Assembly (NCBI RefSeq): GCF_011075055.1
Contig: NC_058144.1
Coordinates: 14,995,807 to 15,059,806 of the forward strand
Origin: Mangifera indica
Lineage: Eukaryota > Streptophyta > Magnoliopsida > Sapindales > Anacardiaceae
Direction: 5' to 3'
Length of the DNA stretch: 64,000 bases
A program made the translations under genes and the position numbers. The notes beneath the pieces were generated by a model that worked only from the letters and a program-made list of their open reading frames with translations, ran no database searches and was not told the DNA's origin. Positions 12,131 through 23,602 of this stretch are shown here, in pieces. Positions within the stretch are counted from its first letter, which is position 1, and the number at the start of each line of letters is the position of its first letter.

Positions 12131-13516
12131 CTATAAAACAATGAGTAGCCCCAAATCAATTAAAACATAAAGATGAGTATCAAGATAAAGAATCTGACCC
12201 GTGACTGCTGATGGGTTAGCCTCTGCTGGGCCCTGGGTGATCGTATAAACTTTGGCTGTGGCCCCTTCTATAGGCTGCTGCTGCTCTACTCTCACTAGGG
12301 CAGCTGTACAGAAACGAGCAATATGTCCAGGCTGACGACATCTGAAACAAACTATCTGACCTGTCAAACATTCTCCTCTATGGTGCTTCCCATATTTCTG
12401 GCAAGCTGGTATCTCAGGTCCTCTTTGTTTCTTTCCACTCTTCCAGTTCTTTTTCATGCCTCTGAACTGGAGAGGTCGTTTACCTTTCCTGTCTCGCTCT
12501 GGAAGAGGGTCTCTCTGTACTGAAGCTGAACCACTATTCACCGGGGGAGATGGCATGGTAGAAGGAGGTGTAACCTTTTGCCTTGTGGTCTGACCAAACC
12601 TCCTCCTAACAAAAACCTCTGCCCTCAAAGCTCTATCAAGGGCCTCTGCATAAGTTCTAGGTGGTTGTGCCCCAGTCATAACATCTCGAGCTATCTCTGG
12701 ATCCAACCCGTACACAAACTTCTGCATACGCCCCATTTCTGTGCTAGCTATCTCGGGGGCATACTGGGACAATTGATTAAACCTTATGGAATATTCTTTT
12801 ACAGAGTCTGTCCCTTGCACTAGATTGATAAACTCCTGGGCCCTGATACAAGTAACATCGGTGCCCCTGTACTCTGCCTCAAATCGGTGCCTAAACTCTG
12901 ACCATGTCATTTCTGAGACATTGACTGTCTCCCTGACTAAGTTCCACCATATTCTTGCCCCTGACTTAAAAAGATAAGTGGCATATCTCACTCTTTCTTG
13001 GTCAGTCATGTCAAACAAGGCCATGGCACTTTCTACTGATTCCAACCACTCTTCAGCTGCTATTGGGTCCCTTGCACCATCAAATTTTTGAGGTTGGTGC
13101 ATACTAGGGAGGTTGAAAATAGGATGCAACTAAGTCCTCACTGGGGCTGCTGTAGATGCTGAAGTAACCTCCCTCATATCATGTCCCTAGGTTGGCGGCG
13201 TATGAGCCGTCTCACTTCCCTGTATAGGAGCACCTTTGTGCTCTCTCATCATCTCTCTGAAAATCTCTCGCACATCATGTGCACTGAGTGCCCCCTGGGG
13301 TACCTGAGGGGTTGCTCCTTCATTCTGGCTCCTCTGAGAGGGATCTACTGGTGTTTGACTCATAGGTTCTGAAAATAAACATATTAGTTTCATAAAACTC
13401 AGCAGGTAGAAGTGAAAACTTAACTTACAGTGATCGGCTGCGAGGGTGGTCAGCTTGGCTGGAGGGTATTTCATCTCTGTGTTACTTTGATTACTCCATT
13501 TTGTTTTAGAAAACAT
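12131..13516 (-). pseudogene. Gag of T1 (two nonsense codons)
   Basis: Gag starts at MFSKTKWSNQ (13516), interrupted by TAG at 13187-13189 and again at 13130-13132. Both replace CAG codons that T2 retains. The main 332-codon stretch (12131-13129) holds the Retrotrans_gag domain (residues about 15-150, with SGARIWWNLV and EMTWSEFRHRFEAEY), a basic linker, a degenerate first zinc finger (CQKYGKHHRGEC; T2 has CQKCGK) and an intact CCHC zinc knuckle, CFRCRQPGHIARFC (261-274). Gag forms the particle and binds genomic RNA. The frame runs into protease through the 1-bp deletion near 12155. Confidence 0.88.
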
Positions 13517-13537
13517 CTTTTAGGTTCCAAAATCATG

Positions 13538-13549
13538 CTCTGATACCAA
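13538..13549 (-). other. Primer-binding site of T1
   Basis: The + strand gctctgatacca is the reverse complement of TGGTATCAGAGC, complementary to the 3' end of initiator tRNA-Met. It is one base from the 5' LTR. Confidence 0.9.
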
Positions 13550-13550
13550 C

Positions 13551-14535
13551 TGTAACATCCCTCCCTAGTAGTACTACCCACCGAAAGAGAAATGTTACGA
13601 ATTAATATTCGTAGCGTCTATTTTTTTTTTGTTTTTAAAAATACTTTACAATAAACACATCATTAAAAGTGTTTAGAAAGTATTCCAAGAAAACTAAAAA
13701 TCTGGAAGCGAACAAAAGATGTATATACTCATATGAAGACTCATCTGAAAGTATCTGAAAACAGGGAGTAATCATATGTAACTGTACCATAATCTCAAAA
13801 AGTCAAAAGTCGATAAAAACATGCCACTGTATGCATGTAATATAAACCAGAGATAACCTGCTCCAGTAGGATCTACCTATACTGACCTGACCCTGCCTCG
13901 CAGCTACCTCGATCACCTGTACCTGCAATCAGGAAAGAAAAGGGAGTGAGTGATAAGAACACTCAGTAAGGGGAAAGAATCAAGTAAACTATCCTTTTTT
14001 TTTTTCCTGTTCTAACTCACTTTTGGGACTCAACCTCACATCTTAACCTTTATAAGAGATTGAGGGGATAATTTAGTTCACTTTTTACTATTTGGGTCAT
14101 ACTTTGTCCCATCTGGTGTCTATTTAATACTTTCTGGAAGCTAACTATAGGGATTTGGCACTTTTCTAAGCTCAAGCTCTTTTTCTTTCACTACACTATT
14201 TCTGAATCTGAATTGAGCTTTACTGCGAGCATGCTCTATTGCGAGCGGACCCTACTAGGGGTCTATGTCCTACTACGGACGTGTCCTACTGCGGACGTGC
14301 CCTACTGTGGGCGGTGTAGTGTAAAGTGCCCCCTCATAGTTTATAGCATGCATGCGGGTCTTATATCTTACTAATTTTGCTTCCATTTAAATTTATTCAT
14401 AACGCACCAGACATTACTCTTGGGACGACTCCTAAATCTTGAGCCCCAAATTCTTTTTCTTGTTTTTCTTTCTTTTTCTTTTCTTCTTTTCTTTCCTTTC
14501 CTTTCCTTTCCTTTCCTTTCTTTCCTTCTTCCTTT

Positions 14536-14567
<32 letters not shown>

Positions 14568-15783
14568 GCCCAGAATTATGAAACACTGTTCACAGAACAG
14601 TCATTTAACAGAGCAGCCTTCTTTTTCATACAATTTAACATCCCAAACGGTTCCTAATTCATACAAGCTATATATCGTTGAAAAGAGGATTCAAAGAGCT
14701 TTCCAACGAGCTATAATAACACTCATAATTCAATAGATAAGGCAGTCAAAACATGAGCTAAACTCAGTGATAAAATTACGATATACTGTTCACAGAACAG
14801 ACATTTAGCAGGGCAGTATTCTTTTCATACGATTTAACATCCCAAACGGTTTCTAATTCATACAAACTTTATATCGTTGAAAAGAGGATTCAAAGATCTT
14901 TCCAACAAGCTATAATAGCACTCATAATTCATTCAATCAGGCAGTCAAAACAGCAGATAAAGTCAGTGGCAAAAACTGCCTCCCCTGTTTATTTGATAAA
15001 GCAGTCCTTTCGGTTTATACAATCTTTAACAGTCCAAATGATCTCTAATTCATACAAGCTATATATCATTGGAAAGATCATTCAAAGAGCTTTCCAACAA
15101 AATATAATAGCACTCATAATTCATCAAATAAGGCAGCCAAAACATGGGACGAACTCAGTGGCAAAAACTGTAAATATTATGCAACTTTCTGTCATGAACA
15201 AAATCACATACATAGACATCCCAAATGGCAAAACAATATTCCTCAACATCAAAATCAACATTTATAACATAGATCTAAGGAACCAAAAGCCTAAAACATG
15301 TGACATATCAAGGAGGAAACCCCTTACCTTGTTTCAAGCCAAATCTTTGCAAGTTGGCTTCCTTCTCTTTGTTTTGCTTCCTTTATCACCAAAACCACTT
15401 TAAATCAATACCAAAACACACTAACATATTCACATATCATGCATATAAACATAGATAAAGGGAAAGGAAAGAGAACTTTGGTTACCAAAGCTTTCAAGTG
15501 CTTCCCTTTTCTTTTCTTTCCTTATTTATCTTCCAAAAGCCTTCCAAATCACCAACTTTTCTTCAAATCTTTCCTTTTTCTTCAAGAAACACAGAAAAAG
15601 CATGAAGAAGGCTGCCTTTATTTGGAATGGACGGAGAAGGTGATAAACAAAGGTAGGAGTTGCCTTTGTTGACTTTTTCTTTCTTTAGGTAATTATATAC
15701 ATATATGTATCTACATATATATCTTTGTGTTTTATTTATTTATTCATTTTTTTCTTTTGCTTTTTTGACTTTTTGTTTTTTTG

Positions 15784-15822
<39 letters not shown>

Positions 15823-15913
15823 CACCCATACATATATATATTTAAAATGGAAAAAATCTCAAAACAGTGTCAAAAGACATAATTACCCCTGGAATATACC
15901 TGAGGGTATTACA
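13551..15913 (-). repeat. 5' LTR of T1
   Basis: This LTR is 2,363 bp and nearly identical to 6455-8802. The small length difference comes mainly from one extra unit in the ctactgcg-type array (about 14220-14320) and slippage in the pyrimidine tract. The edges are tgtaacatcc (13551) and ggtattaca (15913). Confidence 0.92.
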
Positions 15914-15918
15914 CTTTC

Positions 15919-17264
15919 CTTAATTTTTTTGATTTTTTCCCTGGATTCGACTTGATCAAGATCTTGTGTCATCTTCCACATAGTCAAACACATCTTCTAT
16001 TTCTAACTACCTTGTTTTTCTTATTAAGGTCTGTTATTCTTTTCTTTACTTCTTTTTTCCCCTTCCTTGTGCTTGAACTAAAGGTAAATGGTCTTTTACT
16101 ACCTACACAAGTGTGTTCCTAAGGTGCACCCCTTTGTTCACCTATTTAAGTGTGGTGTCCACTTTTGAAAAGTCATACATGACCGTGTATGCCTTTCTTT
16201 AGAACAAGCATGTGAAATATGGAACTTCCAATTTTGTATTAAGGACACACTAGCATGTATAAAACCATATACGGTAGTGTATCACAATCTAGAGATCGAA
16301 AAGTCTATAGTTTATGCACTTTTTGACTATTGTTTTGGCAATACCAACACAAATACAAGTTCAAATATATGTCTCTATGCATCCTAAATCAGTTTATCAT
16401 ATTTATACACATACAAACATGTTAAATCACTTAATTTCTTAACAACCATCCTTAATCAAACAATGCTTCATCCAAATCAAAATATCTAACAAGTCTCATA
16501 TATTAATCTAACAAGATTTACACACACACACATGTCGACATAATTAACATCAGCAACTAATCTTTAGAATTTCAGAGCATTACAATATATGTATGTGTGT
16601 GTGTGTGTGTGTGTGTAAGTAAACTCATGGTTCCAATCTACCATAATAACTAGCAAAACTACTAACAATCCATAAGCCATACACATGCATGTCTATTAAT
16701 TTTGCTACTATCATAATAATCAATCTTGCAACATGACTGATCTAGTAAAAACACACCTTCAGTCATCCGTTATAGCTAATATATTCAACAAACTAAATTA
16801 ATCATGTCACATTATCTTTCTTAAGGCAAATCAGGCCACAAGTCACCACACTTACTTGTCCTCAAGCATGCAAGTGATTCTTTGCATGGCTACAACAAAT
16901 TTTGGCAATTGGCGGCTTCCTCCAATGACCAAAAACCTTTTCTCTCTATCTCTCTTTAGTAGGCCGTTAGATGCATAAAGAAAAAAATAACAAAAAATTA
17001 GGTTAACGTATTTTTTATTTTACCTCCTAGATGCGACACAAGACGTGTATTTACAGTACACGGGTGTGTGTCATATTGCCCAACTATGGAAATCATTTGA
17101 TTTTTCTACAATTCTAATCTTATCTAAAGATTCAAATGTTGCTGACAATGCATGGTCATGTGTGCCCTTACACACAAGTGTGCATCCCTATAGAAAACAT
17201 TGATTAGGTCAACTAAAACAAGTAAAAAGGCTATAATGCCTTTAGGCTTACCTGTGGGTACTAC
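15919..17264 (-). repeat. 5' LTR of T0, part 2
   Basis: This is the continuation of the old LTR beyond T1. Its outer edge reads TGTAGTACCCACAGG on the element strand, the counterpart of TGTAATACCCTCAGG in T1 and T2. Blocks with paired 'gtgtg' words (about 16130-16190 and 17040-17075) resemble those in the decayed LTR at 29102-30330. A GT microsatellite lies at about 16588-16617. Confidence 0.55.
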
Positions 17265-17800
17265 ACACTCTATTCTCTTTGTAAGTGTTTCAAACCCATC
17301 CTATATAACATGCCAAACTCTAAAACACTTTAAAAATTCCTTCATCTACAAATGCCACATTTCAAATTTATTTTTTCCATCAAAGACAAAAACCCAACAT
17401 GGTTGTAAGACATGAGAATTTTCCATACTTTAAAATTTTTGTAAGACCTCTACAAGTTCTGATACCAATTTGAAAGAAACAAAATATTGATTGAGCAAAA
17501 TAATATAATCTAAAGAATAAAGATGAAGGCCAAAAAACAAAATTATGATGCAAAATGTTTAATTTCTAGTCATCACACCAAAACCATTATAGAACATTTA
17601 TAGAAAAATTACAACACCACTGATCACACAATTGAGGCAAAAAAGAAACCAACCACTACAAAAATAAAAACTAATATAAGCCTTTGTAAAACTAACTTAT
17701 AGGCTATAATCATATGAAAACAGATTTACAAAGATCGACTCCATAAACTAATAAAAAATTTGTTTAATTCTCATACTTTAGAATGGTTTAACTATGACGA
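17265..17800. other. Unassigned AT-rich sequence
   Basis: No gene is seen. A primer-site-like string (tctgataccaa, about 17458-17468) suggests another decayed retroelement, but no matching LTR edges could be found. Confidence 0.3.
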
Positions 17801-19330
17801 GGGGTTCAATGTGCAATAACTAATAGTGAGAACCATATGTGTACACAATTTTAATATTATGCCAAAGGCATATAGGTAATATTGATATAACCATCATTAT
17901 GTTGAACAAACCCATTAAGAGATGATGACAGTCCTCATGTGTTAAAACTATTTGTTGACAACTTCATGCAACACATGGGTGCATGTTATAGACGTGTTCA
18001 CCAAACAGACTCACCAAGAGGATTTTATATGGATTGTTATTCTAACGTCAATGAAATATATCCTCTTAATACATGAAGGTACATGTGACCTTCAGACTTG
18101 AGTTCATTAGACCATCTTGTATAAAAAGTGGTATAATCTGACACAAACCTAACGTAGTTCGATTTGTGGATTGCTAAAAATATGGCAATTGACCCTGTCA
18201 AGATATGTACGAAGACTATGGTGGACCTCTAGAGGATTTGTCACTCGAAAAGCATAGGAGTTGTTATCTCATATAGGTTTATTAATAGACGACAACAACA
18301 AATTAAATTTAAAGCATAGTGGGATTGAGTTAATGCTCTATTTGATATCATCTAATCGTTGACAAAAATCAATCATATATATTAAGGGTTCTTGAGGGAG
18401 ACACTTAACATATGCCTCAACCTCAAAAGAGATATCGTATGATAAAAAGAACAACATATACATGTAATTGTATCACTGACAGGTTAAGAAGTCAAGTACT
18501 AACACTCCGTTAATTAGGTGGTCATGATGTTTTTTATAGAAGAAAATTTGGTTTGTATCTGGATGAATGTTAGGTCAAGAGCTCAACACAAATCTGGTCA
18601 CTATCCACCTAAAGGAGAGCTAATGAGTCACACACATAAGTTGATCAAACTCTAAAGGCATAGGATTATTCGAGCTAAATTTGGTATGGAACTCGAATGG
18701 AAAATTTTGAGTCTTAAAAAGGTTTTTGGAATTAAAGTATATTTTATAATACCTAGCAATCAAAGTATAATAAAGCTAGAGTGTTTAGGTGTATGTAAAA
18801 TTGTGTTAGATTGGGTATGTCCAATTGGATAAGGATAAACTCAATTTTGACTTCTCCTTGACAATGTACAACTATACATGACCAATGTAAACTTGTACGT
18901 GGTAGGCAAATAAGTATGATTCGTTATCCTTATCTGCACTCAAGAATCTAGATAAATCACAAATTGTTATGCATAAGGATCTGATGATATATGCTTGTAC
19001 ATCTACGATGTACAACCACATGTGTTGCCTATATATACAGGCATGATTTCTTATTTTTTCCACTTTTGCAAATTCACTATTTTGTTGTACAGTGTCACAA
19101 CTATACACTTAAACACTCCTCATGCACCTCATCCTAATAGACCATTTAACATTGTTTTAGCCTTTATTATGTTCTTACTTCGTGCGGATAGCAAAGTATA
19201 GGCCTACACTTGGTCTGAAAGTGACTTAAACACCTTCCAGCGACTATGAAAGACAAAAAAGTCGCTAATGCAGGTACAATCTCTATAAACACCTGTGTGT
19301 TCATATATTGTGTATCCTACGAAAGAGATT
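17800..19330 (+). repeat. Decayed copia LTR fragment
   Basis: The sequence parallels the copia LTR at 26980-28674. Shared blocks include atgaaatatatcctcttaa, agctaatgagtcacacacat (agcttatgggtcacacacat in the other copy) and, near the end, aatgcaggta (aacgcaggta in the other). The order of blocks is the same, so this is the same family in the same orientation. The start is unclear. Confidence 0.5.
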
Positions 19331-19559
19331 TGAATGGGTTTTTGTAGTGTTGTCTCTTTATTTTCTAAAATTTTTAATCGATGATTCTTTTACCCAAAGG
19401 CCACAAAACCTTACAAGGTGTTCCATATGCGAGGAATGGTTATTCGAGCCATCAAAAAATTTAAACAAGATTGTTCCACTAGTCATTCTATAAGTAATTT
19501 GGTCATTGGTGTTCCTATGAATGAATGATCATTTTGTTTAGTCTATAGAGTTTTAAATG

Positions 19560-21265
19560 TGTTAGAACTTTTTTAGTTTTAGAATTTTAATTTAATTATT
19601 ATTTCCTTACTGTTTAATTTTGTTTCTAAGGCATTTCCAATAATATTTAAAGGGTATTATAACCCCTAGAACGTCATAATATGATATTTTTACTATTTGT
19701 TATTGAAGTTATTATTTGCATTAAAGTTAGCCTTTGGGGTTGTTGCAATTCATTTAATATATGGATCTTAAGATAATTCGGTGGTGGTTATCATGCTTCT
19801 ACGTTCAATTATCATTCGTGTTTGTTTCATCATTTGTTATCAAAGTATAGGTTCATGATCAATGACTGAGTAACCAAATCAATATCATGGTAGACAAGTT
19901 TGTGGCAAGGGTCATGGAGGCACTCTTGTAAAAGACACTATTTTTCATCAACAAAATTCACAAGATTTTAGCGGTATGAGCAAGTCGAAATTCTAACAGA
20001 AGTCGAAGAGGAAAACCATAACAAAACCTTTGACGAAAAGGGGGTACATACTAATCCTATTGTGGGTGCCAACCGATCAAAAGCCGACAAAAAGTGGGAA
20101 ATAACAAGAGTGGACAAATTCTAGAGAGGACAAATTCTAGAGAAGACGAGATCATTTAAGGAGACAAGGTGAGTTTTTATTTGTCCATAGATTGTTGAAT
20201 GTTGTTGGGACAAAGTTTCTTCTATGGTGTAAATTCTTTCAAAATTGTTACGAAAGTGAATCAAAGCAATTTTATGAGGAGAAGAGTAATCAACATGGAA
20301 AGGAAAATTTTGAAGTGGGCATTCAAAATTTTGTCAATATGAATAGTGTTTCTGTTGTGAATGCAAAGGATGACAACTATGATGAGACAAACAATGAATT
20401 TGGTTCAAGTGATTAACTTATTAATGTTCAATTGATTAAAGTAAAATCTCTCATAATTATGCAAATAGATATATAAATTTGATTGACACAGGAGTCCCCA
20501 CTTTTAATGATAGTAAGGACAAATTTGATGAGAACAATGACATCGATGGTTACAAAATAACAGTCTAAGAGATTGCATTCCCGAAACAATTGAGCAAGTT
20601 CCTAAAAAAAAAATTAAATGAAGAGGAAAAGATAGCAAAAAACTTCATGAGGAAAATTTGAGCCCGAGATGGAAGAAACAAACCTTGAAGAAACTCACTT
20701 AAAGAACACAGAATTTAGGAGTGTTGGGAATGCTGTATTTGCAGCATAAACTTGGTTGATTTGGGGGGTAGCATAATAAATGATTCCATGATGAATTTAG
20801 ATTTGAGGACGAATCATTTTCTAATGAGGGAGAATGATGGAAGGAAAAGTGAAAGTTGCTTCAAAAGATACGAAACCAACGTTCTCTATGCAAAGAAGTA
20901 CATTTCAAGACATCAAAAATCGAAACAAAGTTGTCCTACCAATCGTTTCAAAAATAATTTGGTTGTTACAAAAGCACCCAAACTCAAAATGGATGTTTCT
21001 TCAAACAAATAATTTTTCTATCAAGTTTACGAAATTTTTGAGGTGTTGAAATTTTTCAATTTTATTTATGAGGCTTTTCCAAGACCATTTAATGAGTATT
21101 ATAACCCCAAGAATGTAAAATTATGTTTTTTATGATTAATTATTGATAATATTATTTATAATAAAATTAACCTTCATCCAATATTCAAATCTTGATACAA
21201 TTAAATGTCAATTATGGTATCTTTGTTCTTAGCATTTGTTCAAATATGTTGGTGTTTGTTTCCAC
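19560..21265 (+). mobile_element. Putative short non-autonomous LTR retroelement
   Basis: Two diverged direct repeats (19560-19832, 273 bp; 21044-21265, 222 bp) both begin tgttga/tgttag and share gtattataacccc, attaa(a/c)gtta-like and gtttgttt blocks. They flank about 1.2 kb. Right after the first repeat is ttgttatcaaagtat, a plausible decayed tRNA-Met primer site, then the frame start atggtagacaagtttgtgg. The interior holds only short, broken, lysine/asparagine-rich frames (for example 20192-20416 and 20752-21012) and no polymerase motifs. No matching target duplication is visible (aaatg against taatt). The size suggests a gag-only or deleted derivative. Confidence 0.4.
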
Positions 21266-21648
21266 ATAATTGGCTGAGAAAGCTCATGAAATTTGAAATT
21301 AAAAGGCCACAATGCCTTAAGAAAGCGTAAATGATGGCTCCTTCAGCCTTCATTCACAATAATGTTGTGAAGCTAATAAAATGCTGAAAACACATGAGAA
21401 GCTGAAGAAAATGCAAGAATGAATTATGATAACGAGGGAAGTAAAGTTAGGGCAATCAAACGAACAACAGTGCACCTAGCCTTAACAAAGATATCAGTTC
21501 TAGAGGACAAACCTAAACGTTAATCCATATTTACTAAGATATTCTGGATAAACTAGCATTAGTAACACTGACCCAAGTCCAATTTTAACCTAAACTAGAT
21601 AACCCAAACACATAATAAAGCAGAGTTCTCCTGTGAGTGAGAAAGTAC
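21266..21648. other. 3' flank of the H2A.Z gene
   Basis: This should contain the 3'UTR of H2A.Z (transcribed toward lower coordinates). No canonical AATAAA on the minus strand was seen close to the stop. Nothing else was recognised. Confidence 0.4.
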
Positions 21649-21945
21649 TCATTCTTTCGCAGTTTTGTTGATGAGTGATTTGTGAATATGAGGAATCACA
21701 CCACCGCCAGCAATGGTTCCCTTGATGAGTGTGTCAAGCTCCTCATCTCCTCTAATGGCCAGCTGCAAATGCCTGGGAGTAATTCTCTTCACCTTCAGAT
21801 CCTTACTTGCGTTTCCAGCCAGCTCAAGAACCTCAGCTGTCAGATACTCGAGGATTGAAGCTAAATAAACGGCAGCTGTTGCACCAACTCGACCGTTTGC
21901 AGAGATCCTCGTTTTCAGATGGCGGTGAATCCGACCCACTGGAAA
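21649..21945 (-). CDS. Histone H2A.Z, coding exon 2
   Basis: This exon encodes residues 39-136 of a 136-residue histone H2A variant, then TGA at 21649-21651. The histone fold starts at FPVGRIHR (39-46), followed by [20 protein letters not shown] (56-75). The H2A.Z signature is clear: the extended acidic patch [20 protein letters not shown] (104-123), [10 protein letters not shown] and a short C-terminal tail with no SQ(E/D) motif, so not H2A.X. H2A.Z replaces H2A in nucleosomes near transcription starts and is deposited by the SWR1 complex. In plants it is tied to temperature response, flowering time and responsive genes. The length fits the plant family (about 134-138 aa). The splice acceptor TTTTCAG precedes this exon (intron 21946-22528). 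All histone-fold residues look intact. The codon for V41 is GTG. Confidence 0.96.
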   Translation of the reverse strand, partial: FPVGRIHRHLKTRISANGRVGATAAVYLASILEYLTAEVLELAGNASKDLKVKRITPRHLQLAIRGDEELDTLIKGTIAGGGVIPHIHKSLINKTAKE

Positions 21946-22528
21946 CTGAAAATTTTATTAACAGTAAATTGTTACTACCGCTCTTCCCAAGCTTGAAATA
22001 CCAAACTATTAATTAAAGAGAAACAGCATTGACTTATAAAACATCCTAATAATTTAAGCAACGCTGAAAAATCTTGTCACCAAAAAATGCCCGAGCTCAA
22101 TGAGCTTAACTTAGTCATAGTTCTCTTGCATTATTTTGCCTAGACTAATTGTTTTACTACCTAATTGTTCAGAGATCCATAAATACACCTTTTTTCCTAA
22201 ATATAAAGCGTCAGAAACAGTTTCAAAATATTTCCTTTCGCAATACAACCCAATTTCTACGAAGCATGAGTTATGAAAGGGATCTATTAGAATAAGACTA
22301 AGCTGAATTACAACTATCCACCTGTCAAGCCTATTTTAGCAGATTGATTGAAATCTCTTTCTGATTACTTCAACCATGTACATTAAGCATAGCTACTGTG
22401 TACCTTGTAAGTAAATATGAGACCATAAAAAGTAAGTTTCAGGTGTCAGTTTTTTTTTTTTTTTTAACATTTAAAATTTACTTAAACAAAACAAAAGTTT
22501 GTGATTAAGTAAAAGAAGCTGGGTTAAC

Positions 22529-22642
22529 CTGGATACCGGCACGGGATGACCGAGAAATCGGCCTCTTCTTGTCCTTGTCTTTGTCCTTGTTAGCCGCCGT
22601 GGTCTTCGCTGCCAAAAGCCCCTTCCCTCCTTTTCCCGCCAT
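22529..22642 (-). CDS. Histone H2A.Z, coding exon 1
   Basis: This exon encodes residues 1-38. The ATG is at 22642-22640 and opens with MAGKGGKGLLAAKT, then a lysine/aspartate-rich stretch (NKDKDKDKK), RPISRSSRAGIQ, and the donor CAG/GTTAAC. The N-terminal tail is typical of plant H2A.Z (MAGKGGKGL start, acetylatable lysines, SRSSRAGIQFP junction). Exon 1 ends in frame with exon 2 (114 nt). The first 12 nt of the reading frame contain GGCGGGAAAA, which resembles an E2F site, but the codons alone explain it. Confidence 0.95.
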
Positions 22643-22649
22643 CTTTCAC

Positions 22650-22963
22650 CTGTTCAATTTTTTTAATGCCCTCATTAAACAAAAAAAAAAAAAAAAAAGC
22701 GCTTGAAAGGAATCATAAAAAATGAACCTGACTAGTATTCTTAAGAAAACCAAAAATCTAACACTCGGGTAAAAGATAAATGAAGAATTCAAATAATCAG
22801 CAACACAAAGATCCAAATCCAACAAATCTCAAGAAAAAAAAAAAAGAACTAAAACGAAAGAGGCCACAACATTAGATCTCACTTATGTCAAAGCCTTTTT
22901 TAATCTATACTGAAAATCAGAAAATAAAGAAAAACAAAATCAAAACGTTGTGAAGAGAGAGAC
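22650..22963 (-). other. Intron in the 5'UTR of H2A.Z
   Basis: A donor CAG/GTCTCT at 22964/22963 and an acceptor AACAG/GTGAAAG at 22650/22649 define a 314-bp intron that ends 7 nt before the ATG. It is AT-rich with long A and T runs, as usual for plant introns. Leader introns often raise expression in plants. Inferred from splice signals only. Confidence 0.65.
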
Positions 22964-23060
22964 CTGAGAATTTGGAGGGCGAAGAGAAGAGAGAAATTGA
23001 GAAGCAAGCGAGAATGAAAGGGATTGAGTTTTATTTTCAGTTGTTTGGCCTAGAGATTTA
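22964..23060 (-). promoter_or_regulatory. 5'UTR exon and core promoter region of H2A.Z
   Basis: On the minus strand a CT-rich leader (ttctcgcttgcttctcaa, ttctctcttctcttcgcc) lies just upstream of the leader intron. Upstream of that, GAAAATAAAACTC (about 23028-23040) is the best TATA-like string. The transcription start is not fixed by the sequence. Beyond 23060 lies ordinary AT-rich DNA up to the MITE at 23257. Confidence 0.45.
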
Positions 23061-23256
23061 ACTGCAGGGAATTCCAAAAAGCGGTTTAATTTTGGTGGGA
23101 AAATCCAAAATTTTGGAAATTCAAAATTTTATAACTTTACTATTATGTCCTTTACTTTTGCTTTAATTCCAATGACATTAGACAGACGAGCTGGCTGTAG
23201 TTGAAGCTGTGATCTATCGACACGTGCACCAAGGAAATATTCTTTGAAATTTTTAT

Positions 23257-23597
23257 AAGGCCAAGGGACTATTTCTCATCTAAAGTATGCATTTTTCTAA
23301 AATTTTTTTTCATTAACTTTGAAAATTTCATTTACCTATTCATAAACTATTAAAATTAACTATTAAAATAGTCTGTTAGTTATATCATTTCACCACCCTC
23401 AACCCCAAAAACTAACAATTTCCTCTCAACCCAAATTCAAATTTTCGATATCGTTTATTCCTCTTCGATGACCTCCAGACAATGTCTCTTCCTCTCCAAC
23501 GCAGCCTCCTTCTGACGATTCCCCTAGGCATGGTCGTTGACGGAGAGGAAACTTGAGAAAACATCATACCTTGGGTGGGAAATAGTCCTTTGGCCTT
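23257..23597. mobile_element. MITE with about 35-bp terminal inverted repeats
   Basis: This is a 341-bp element. The left end aaggccaagggactattt and the inverted right end aaggccaaaggactattt match at 17 of 18 positions, and similarity continues inward to (a)agtatg / aggtatg. The flanking direct repeat tttat is at 23252-23256 and 23598-23602. There is no coding capacity. The superfamily is uncertain: the TIR is not a standard Tourist or Stowaway end. It lies about 200 bp upstream of the H2A.Z leader. Confidence 0.75.
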
Positions 23598-23602
23598 TTT
23601 AT

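Larger units (their letters stand above)
6455..15913 (-). mobile_element. Complete Tekay/Del-type Ty3/gypsy retrotransposon T1 (9,459 bp)
   Basis: Two long LTRs (6455-8802 and 13551-15913) flank 4.75 kb of gag-pol on the minus strand. The 5-bp target duplication ctttc is present at 6450-6454 and 15914-15918. The LTRs run TGTAATACCC...TGTTACA on the element strand. The primer site for initiator tRNA-Met is at 13538-13549 and a G-rich polypurine tract at 8803-8816. The C-terminal integrase extension ends in a chromodomain-like segment, which together with LTR size places it in the Tekay/Del chromovirus lineage. The two LTRs look almost identical by eye, so insertion was recent. The coding region is broken by at least four nonsense changes and two 1-bp deletions, so it could move only with proteins supplied in trans. 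Confidence 0.93.

Noticed and set aside
17458..17468. Primer-binding-site-like tctgataccaa
   Set aside because: Neither neighbouring sequence has matching LTR edges, and the string can arise by chance. Kept only as a remark in the gap entry.
21807..22016. Plus-strand frame opposite H2A.Z
   Set aside because: Shadow of the H2A.Z exon.
22631..22642. E2F-like TTTTCCCGCC at the H2A.Z start codon
   Set aside because: It is fully explained by the conserved codons for MAGKG. H2A.Z is usually not strongly tied to S phase. No second site was seen upstream.
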